Part shown: piece by piece, positions 57,866 to 64,000 of the stretch
Layout: each line of letters begins with the position of its first letter
Numbering within the stretch: the first letter of the stretch is position 1
DNA from: Brachybacterium sp. Z12
Lineage (GTDB): Bacteria > Actinomycetota > Actinomycetes > Actinomycetales > Dermabacteraceae
Length of the DNA: 64,000 nucleotides
Direction: 5' to 3'
Assembly (NCBI RefSeq): GCF_014400405.1
Contig: NZ_CP060496.1
Coordinates: 3,224,001-3,288,000 of the forward strand
Made by a program: the position numbers and the translations under genes
Notes under the pieces: model-generated
Seen by the model: the letters and a program-made list of their open reading frames with translations, nothing else
What the model was told of the DNA's origin: nothing
The model's database searches: none

Positions 57866-59907
57866 ATGACCACTGCCCGCGAGACGATCGACGCTCTGAT
57901 CGCCCGTTCCAACGAGCTCGGCGCCGACCCGGCGAACACCAACTACGCCGGCGGCAACACCTCCGCCAAGGGCTCCGCGACCGATCCGGTCACCGGCGAG
58001 GAAACCGAGCTGCTGTGGGTCAAGGGCTCGGGCGGCGACCTCGGCACCCTCGAGGAGAAGGGCCTCGCAGTGCTGCGCCTGGACCGCGTGCGGGCTCTGA
58101 AGGAGGTCTACCCCGGGGTGGACCGCGAGGACGAGATGGTCGCAGCCTTCGACTACTGCCTGCATGGCAAGGGCGGGGCCGCACCGTCGATCGACACCGC
58201 GATGCACGCCCTGGTCGACGCCGCGCACGTGGACCATCTGCACCCCGATGCGGGGATCGCTCTCGCGACCGCGGCCGACGGCGAGCGCCTGACCCGCGAA
58301 TGCTTCGGCGAGACGGTGGTGTGGGTGCCGTGGCGCCGTCCCGGCTTCCAGCTGGGCCTCGACATTTCTGCGATCAAGGAGGAGAACCCGGCCGCGATCG
58401 GCTGCATCCTCGGCGGGCACGGCATCACCGCGTGGGGCGAGACCTCCGAGCAGGCGCAGGAGAACTCGCTGCGGATCATCCGCGAGGCCACGGAGTTCCT
58501 CGAGCGCACCGGATCGTCCGAGCCGTTCGGGGCGCATGATGCCGCCCGCGCTGCACTGCCCGAGGCGGAGCGCCGGGCGAAGGCGTCGGCCCTGTTCCCG
58601 CTCGTGCGGGGGCTGGCCTCGACCGACGCCCCGATGGTCGGGCACTGGACCGACACCGAGGCGGTCCACGAGTTCCTCGCCAGTGAAAAGCTCGCACCGC
58701 TGGCCGAGCTGGGTACGTCGTGCCCCGACCACTTCCTGCGCACCAAGGTGAAGCCGCTCGTGCTGGACCTTCCTTCCGACGCGAGCCTCGAGGACTCGGT
58801 GGCACGGCTCAAGGAGCTGCACGAGGCGTACCGCGCCGACTACACCGCCTACTACGAGCGTCACGCCGAGGCGGACTCCCCGCGATCCGCGGCGCCGATC
58901 CGGCGATCGTGCTGATCCCGGGCGTGGGCATGTTCTCCTTCGGCGCGGACAAGCAGACCGCGCGAGTGGCCGGCGAGTTCTACGTCAACGCCATCAACGT
59001 GATGCGCGGCGCGGAGTCGATCTCGACCTACTCCCCGATCGACGAGTCGGAGAAGTTCCGCATCGAGTACTGGGCCCTCGAAGAGGCGAAGCTGCAGCGC
59101 AAGCCCGCACCCAAGCCGCTCGCGACCCGGGTCGCGCTCGTCACCGGCGGCGGCTCCGGGATCGGGAAGGCGACCGCCGAGCGGCTCGTCGCCGAGGGCG
59201 CCTGCGTGGTCATCGCCGATCTGAACCTCGAGAACGCCGAGCAGGTCGCCGAGGAGCTGGGCGGACCCGACAAGGCGGTGGCGCTGCGCGCCGACGTCTC
59301 CGACGAGGCGGCCGTGGTGCAGGCCGTCGCCGAGGCGGTCCTCGCCTTCGGCGGGCTCGACCTGATCGTCAACAACGCTGGCCTGTCGCTGTCCAAGCCG
59401 CTGCTGGAGACCACCGCGAAGGACTGGGACCTGCAGCACGATGTGATGGCGCGGGGCTCGTTCCTGGTCTCCCGCGAGACGGCCCGGGTGATGATCGACC
59501 AGGCCATGGGCGGGGACATCATCTACATCTCTTCGAAGAACTCCGTGTTCGCCGGGCCCAACAACATCGCCTACTCGGCGACCAAGGCCGATCAGGCCCA
59601 CCAGGTGCGGCTGCTCGCAGCGGAGCTCGGCGGCCACCAGATCCGCGTCAACGGCATCAACCCCGACGGGGTGGTGCGCGGCTCCGGCATCTTCGCCGGC
59701 GGCTGGGGTGCCTCCCGCGCGAAGGTGTACGGGGTCGAGGAGGAGAACCTCGGCGAGTTCTACGCCCAGCGCACCCTGCTCAAGCGCGAGGTGCTGCCCG
59801 CGAATGTCGCCAGCGCCGTCTTCGCGATCACCGCGGGGGACCTCTCGCACACCACCGGCCTGCACATCCCGGTCGACGCCGGGGTCGCGGCCGCGTTCCT
59901 ACGATGA
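57866..59907 (+). CDS. rhaD: Bifunctional rhamnulose-1-phosphate aldolase / lactaldehyde dehydrogenase (SDR)
   Basis: About 681 residues in two enzymes. Residues 1-410 are a class II aldolase (NYAGGNTSAKG near 30, VDHLHPDAGIAL near 125 with two His, GGHGITAWG near 182), splitting L-rhamnulose-1-P into dihydroxyacetone phosphate and L-lactaldehyde. Residues 425-681 are a short-chain dehydrogenase (VALVTGGGSGIGKAT, NNAG, YSATKADQA), the RhaEW-type arrangement that oxidises lactaldehyde to lactate. AAGGAG precedes ATG 57866. The frame breaks at 58880-58884, a C run one base short. It overlaps rhaB by ATGA. Confidence 0.93.
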
Positions 59908-61422
59908 GCGGGGCGCAGGCAGCCCGCGGCCCGCTGGCCGTCGCCGCGGTGGACCTCGGGGCGACGTCGGGCCGGGTGATGCTGGGCATCCTCGCGGACG
60001 GCCGCGTCGAGCTGATCGCGGCGCACCGCTTCGAGAACCGGCTGCGGGACGAGGACGGCCAGCTGAGCTGGGACATCCACGCCCTGTGGGCGGAGGTGAA
60101 GCAGGGGCTGCGAGCCGCGCACGCAGGGGCTGTCGAACGCGGCCTGGACGGCCTCGCCTCGATCGGGATCGACTCCTGGGCGGTGGACTACGGCCTGGTG
60201 GGCCCAGACACCGTCGCGGCCGACGGGACTCCCGTCCCCGGCAGCGGCGAGGTCCTCGGCGAAGTGGTCGCCTACCGCGATCACCGCACGGACGGCGTCG
60301 CGGACTCCTTCGCGGAGCAGGTGCCGCGCGAGCGCCAGTACGCGCTCACCGGCATCGCCCAGCAGCCCTTCAACACCCTCTACCAGCTGGTGGCCGACGA
60401 CCGCCCGGCGACGCTGCCCCCGGCTCGACGCTGCTGATGGTCCCTGACCTCCTCGGCTACCTGCTCACCGGGCAGCGGCGCACCGAGCGCACGAACGCTT
60501 CGAGCACCGGGATGCTCGCTGTGGGCGGGCAGGGATGGTCCGAGGAGCTCCTGACCGCTGCCGGTGTGGACCCGGACCTCCTGGCCCCGCTGATCTCCCC
60601 GGCGAGCGCCTGGGCACGGTGCTGCCGGAGCTCGCGGCCGAGCTCGGAATCGGCCAGGTGCGGGTGACCGCCGTCGGCTCCCACGACACCGCCGCCTCGG
60701 CAGTGCTCGCCGTGCCCGCCGCGGAGGACGCGCACCCCGTCGCCTTCATCTCCTCGGGCACGTGGTCCCTGATCGGGCTCGAGCTGAGCGCACCGGTCAG
60801 CACCCCGGCCGCGCACGAGGCCGGATTCACGAATGAGGGCGGAGTCGACGGCACCACCCGCTTCCTCAAGAACGTGGCCGGGATGTGGCTGGTCAGCGAG
60901 TCGATCCGGCAGTGGGAGGAGGAGGGCGCCCGGGTGGACCTCGGCGATCTGCTGGCCGCCGCGGCCGTGATGCCCGCCCATCGCTTCCGCATCGATCCCA
61001 CCGATCCGGCTTTCCTCGCCCCCGGCCGGATGGCGGACCGGGTGATGCTCGCCGCCCGCCCCCTCGAAGGGGAGGACGAGCACCCCCGCACGCCCGCGCA
61101 GCTGGTGCGCTGCATCCTCGAATCCCTCGCCGAGACCTACCGGGAGGAGCTGCACACCGCCTGCCGCCTCACCCGGATGCCGCTGCCGGAGCAGCTGCAC
61201 GTGGTGGGCGGCGGGAGCCGCAACGCCCTGCTGAACCAGCTCACCGCCGACGCCCTCGGCATCGACGTGGTCGCGGGCCCGATGGAGGCCACCGCGCTGG
61301 GGAACGTCGCCCTGCAGGCCCGCACGCTCGGCGCGGTCCCCGGTGGACACGGCTCGCTGCGCGAGCTGGTGCGGGCGAGCATGGAGCTGGAGCGGTTCAG
61401 CCCGTCGATCCCCGCCCGTTGA
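59904..61422 (+). CDS. rhaB: L-rhamnulokinase (FGGY family)
   Basis: About 507 residues. It phosphorylates L-rhamnulose with ATP. AVDLGATSGRVMLG near 15 is the family's ATP-binding start. Also ASIGIDSWAVDYGL near 88, RTERTNASSTGML near 195, ISSGTWSLIG near 290 and VVGGGSRNALLNQLTADALG near 435. Frame breaks near 60420 and 60603, each restoring a conserved stretch when one base is added. ATG 59904 overlaps the rhaD stop. Confidence 0.93.
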
Positions 61423-61495
61423 TCTGTCGTACGTTCCAGGATCATCACGCCATACGGCCTAGTGCCACGTCGCGCCTATCGAAAGCAGACGACCC

Positions 61496-62752
61496 ATGAG
61501 AAGACAGCTCCCCCAGCCCCGCGAACTGCTCGAGCTGATGAAGTTCAAGGCCCCCGATCTCAACGCCCGTCGGCGCCGGCTCGACGCCGCGCTGACCATC
61601 GAGGATCTGCGGGCGATCGCGAAGCGTCGCACCCCTCGGGCCGCCTTCGACTACACCGACGGCGCCGCGGAATCGGAGCTTTCGCTCAGCCGTGCCCGGC
61701 AGGCATTCGCCGATGTGCAGTTCAACCCCGCAGTGCTGCGGGATGTCTCCGAGGTCGACACGTCGCGGCAGGTGCTCGGCGGCCCCAGCGCGATGCCCTT
61801 CGCGATCGCGCCGACGGGCTTCACCCGCCTGATGCAGACCGAGGGCGAGACCGCCGGAGCGGGCGCCGCCCAGGCCGCGGGAATCCCTTTCACGCTGTCG
61901 ACGCTGGGCACCACCTCGATCGAGGACGTCGCCGCCGCCGCACCCCACGGCCGGAAGTGGTTCCAGCTGTACGTGATGCGTAAGCGGGAGGTCTCCTACG
62001 ACTTGGTGGAGCGCGCCGCACGGGCAGGCTTCGACACCCTGCAGTTCACCGTGGACACCCCGGTGGCCGGAGCACGGCTCCGCGACACCCGCAACGGCTT
62101 CTCGATCCCGCCGCAGCTGACGGCCCGCACCGTGCTGGACGCGCTCCCGCGCCCCTGGTGGTGGGTCGACTTCCTGACCACCCCCACGCTCGAGTTCGCC
62201 TCGCTCTCCTCGACCGGCGGCACCGTGGGCGAGCTGCTGGACTCCGCGATGGATCCGACCATCACCTACGAGGACCTCGAAATCATCCGCGGCCTGTGGC
62301 CTGGGAAGCTCGTGGTCAAGGGGGTCCAGACCCTCGAGGACGCGAAGACGTTCACCGACCTGGGCGTGGACGGGATCATCATGTCCAACCACGGCGGGCG
62401 GCAGCTCGATCGCGCCCCGGTCCCCTTCCACCTGCTGCCGGAGGTCGCCCGCGAGATCGGCGCCGACACCGAGATCGGCATCGACACCGGCATCATGCAC
62501 GGCGCGGACATCGTGGCAGCCGTGGCGCTCGGCGCACGGTTCACCCTGATCGGTCGGGCCTATCTGTACGGGCTCATGGCCGGCGGCCGGCAGGGCGTGG
62601 ACCGCACCATCGCGATCCTCTCCGAGCAGATCGTGCGCACCATGAAGTTGCTGGGCGCGCACTCCCTCGACGAGCTGGAGCCGAAGCACGTCACGCAGCT
62701 GCACCGGCTGATGCCCATGCATCGCACGACGGAGCAGAGCTCCCCGCTCTGA
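61496..62752 (+). CDS. lldD: FMN-dependent alpha-hydroxy-acid (L-lactate) dehydrogenase
   Basis: 418 residues, intact. FMN-dependent TIM barrel oxidising L-lactate to pyruvate. Key residues: [11 protein letters not shown] near 51 (Tyr of the active site), [10 protein letters not shown] near 103, [12 protein letters not shown] near 160, [12 protein letters not shown] near 270 (Lys), and the active-site [11 protein letters not shown] near 298 (His, Arg). It follows rhaB by 73 bases. The placement makes sense: the rhamnose aldolase/dehydrogenase yields L-lactate, which this enzyme would feed to pyruvate. Confidence 0.9.
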   Translation: MRRQLPQPRELLELMKFKAPDLNARRRRLDAALTIEDLRAIAKRRTPRAAFDYTDGAAESELSLSRARQAFADVQFNPAVLRDVSEVDTSRQVLGGPSAMPFAIAPTGFTRLMQTEGETAGAGAAQAAGIPFTLSTLGTTSIEDVAAAAPHGRKWFQLYVMRKREVSYDLVERAARAGFDTLQFTVDTPVAGARLRDTRNGFSIPPQLTARTVLDALPRPWWWVDFLTTPTLEFASLSSTGGTVGELLDSAMDPTITYEDLEIIRGLWPGKLVVKGVQTLEDAKTFTDLGVDGIIMSNHGGRQLDRAPVPFHLLPEVAREIGADTEIGIDTGIMHGADIVAAVALGARFTLIGRAYLYGLMAGGRQGVDRTIAILSEQIVRTMKLLGAHSLDELEPKHVTQLHRLMPMHRTTEQSSPL

Positions 62753-62764
62753 TCCGGTGACCGT

Positions 62765-62777
62765 GGGGCGGCGCCCC
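62765..62777. terminator. Short hairpin between lldD and the convergent LacI gene
   Basis: GGGGC-GGC-GCCCC, immediately beside the LacI stop codon and 13 bases past the lldD stop. Weak bidirectional terminator candidate. Confidence 0.35.
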
Positions 62778-63788
62778 TCAGCCCGTCGTCGACTCCCGCT
62801 CCACCAGCGTCGGCGTGAAGCTGACGTGCCGCGGCGGGGCGGTGCCGTCGGCGATCTCCTCCTCGAGCAGCGCGAGGGCGGTGCGACCCATCAGATCCGC
62901 GGGCTGGGACACGGAGGTCAGCGGCACCACGGTGGAGCGGGCGAAGGCGATGTCGTCGTAGCCCACCAGCGCGATCTCCTCCGGCACCGCGACCTGGTGG
63001 CGGAAGGCGAAAGCCTGCAGCACGCCGACCGCGAGCAGATCGTTCACGCAGAACACGGCGTCGGGACGCTCCGCGGCACTGCGTGCCACCACCGCCTCGC
63101 CCACGGTGCGCCCGGCGAGCACGGTGAGGTCCGCGGCCTCGAGCACCTCCAGCTCGATGCCGGCCGCCTCGGCGGCGCGCCTCGCTCCGCGCAGACGGTC
63201 GGCGACCTGGCGCAGGTCCTGGCGGGCGGCGACCACGCCGATACGCCGTCGCCCCAGCCCGGCCAGATGCTGCACGGCGATCTCGCCGCCGGCGATGCCG
63301 TCGACGCTCACCGAGGAGCCGCGCGCATCGGGCTCGCTCTCGACCAGCACCACCGGCGTGCCGCGACCGCGGATCGACTCGACGATCCCCGCGCTGCGCC
63401 CGGTGGAGGCCAGCAGGATCCCCCGCACCCGCTGCTCCTCGAACAGGGAGAGGTACAGCCGTTCACGCTGCTCCCGGTTGCCGGTGCTGCCGGCGATCAC
63501 CATCAGCTGTGAATCCTCAGCCGCGGATTCGATCCCGCCCACGAGCTGGGTGTAGAAGGGGTTCCCGGAATCCAGCACGATCGCGCCGACGGTGCTCGAG
63601 CGGCCCATCTTCAGCTGCCGGGCGGCGTCGTTACGCACGTACCCGAGCTCCGCGATCGCCGCCTCGACCCGTTCGCGACGATCCGGGGAGACGATGTCGG
63701 GGCGGTTCAGGACGTTGGAGACGGTGCCGACGGAAACCCCGGCATGCCGCGCCACGTCCTTCATGCCCACAGTGCCGGTTGCGGCCAT
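62778..63788 (-). CDS. LacI family regulator, candidate rhamnose repressor
   Basis: 336 residues, intact. Helix-turn-helix VGMKDVARHAGVSVGTVSNVLNRPDIVSPDRR, hinge AARQLKMGRSSTVG, then the effector domain (GAIVLDSGNPFYTQLVGGIESAA, IALVGYDDIAFA) ending TLVERESTTG. ATG 63788 with GAGGAG. Convergent with the rha operon, whose promoter carries a LacI-type palindrome, so rhamnose control is likely (inference). A TAAAAT at 63858-63853 could be its -10. From 63789 to 64000 I see no gene. Confidence 0.87.
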   Translation of the reverse strand: MAATGTVGMKDVARHAGVSVGTVSNVLNRPDIVSPDRRERVEAAIAELGYVRNDAARQLKMGRSSTVGAIVLDSGNPFYTQLVGGIESAAEDSQLMVIAGSTGNREQRERLYLSLFEEQRVRGILLASTGRSAGIVESIRGRGTPVVLVESEPDARGSSVSVDGIAGGEIAVQHLAGLGRRRIGVVAARQDLRQVADRLRGARRAAEAAGIELEVLEAADLTVLAGRTVGEAVVARSAAERPDAVFCVNDLLAVGVLQAFAFRHQVAVPEEIALVGYDDIAFARSTVVPLTSVSQPADLMGRTALALLEEEIADGTAPPRHVSFTPTLVERESTTG

Positions 63789-64000
63789 ACCCGGTTCTCC
63801 TCGACTCGTCGTGATCCGGCCCTGGAAGATCGCCGCAGGCCGCTGCCTGGCAATTTTATCGCGACTGGTCCGCCGGCCGGGCCGGCTCACGAGAAGGTCA
63901 CGGACCGCGCCCCCGCGCAGCGGACGACCTATGCTCTCGCTCAGGGGAACCGTGCAAGTTGGCAGGGCGTCTCGGGACCTCCTTTTCGAGCGACGGCACC

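Noticed and set aside
63789-64000. A gene entering from the right edge
   Set aside because: No frame in this stretch shows a ribosome site followed by protein-like composition long enough to call.
1-64000. Mobile elements or recent transfer
   Set aside because: No transposase, integrase, attachment-site repeat or tRNA was found, and base composition appears uniform throughout by eye.

Overview
The window is about 70% G+C with dense, overlapping genes, frequent GTG/TTG starts and high-GC codon use. This points to an actinobacterium. LacI-regulated sugar operons, a Tat-type GH43 and actinobacterial arabinose and rhamnose genes suit Micrococcales, and my best guess is a Brachybacterium-like member of the Dermabacteraceae (inference). 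I see no rRNA, tRNA, CRISPR, transposase or phage gene.

Layout. 1-8142: the end of an S9 peptidase; a sulfur operon on the minus strand (2OG-Fe(II) oxygenase, cystathionine beta-synthase, cystathionine gamma-synthase) behind a Cys-containing leader peptide; and, divergently, a flavin monooxygenase with its FMN reductase. 8192-13920: two sugar isomerase-like genes, a LacI regulator and a DUF993 plus Gfo/Idh operon that look like one uncharacterised catabolic pathway. 14141-23386: a GH95 glycosidase, an unusual lipoprotein, a phytanoyl-CoA dioxygenase with a divergent AraC regulator, RNase J and a carbohydrate-esterase-like hydrolase. 23768-37080: a LacI-DUF6807 fusion, two GH51 arabinofuranosidases, a LacI regulator overlapping thyA-folA, a Tat-exported GH43 and a CUT1 ABC transporter without its ATPase. 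37211-49137: a complete CUT2 pentose transporter, a LacI (AraR-like) regulator, araB-araD-araA, an alditol-oxidase-like gene and an alpha-galactosidase. 49140-54834: a DUF1206 membrane protein, an isomerase-BNR fusion, two tandem esterases and rhamnose mutarotase. 55001-63788: an MFS transporter, rhaI, a bifunctional RhaD/dehydrogenase, rhaB, an L-lactate dehydrogenase and another LacI regulator.

How the genes fit. L-arabinose, arabino-oligosaccharides, L-rhamnose, alpha-galactosides and acetyl or other ester groups are the constituents of pectin side chains and arabinogalactan. The window encodes extracellular trimming (GH43), uptake (CUT1, CUT2, MFS), intracellular cleavage (GH51, GH95, GH27, esterases) and full routes to central metabolism. 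Palindromic LacI-type sites sit at fixed positions in candidate promoters and connect dispersed transcription units into at least two regulons.

Caveat. About 35 single-base frame breaks occur in otherwise well-conserved genes, mostly as contraction of C or G runs of four to six bases. I treat them as sequencing errors, not pseudogenes. Coordinates of broken genes span the whole inferred reading frame.
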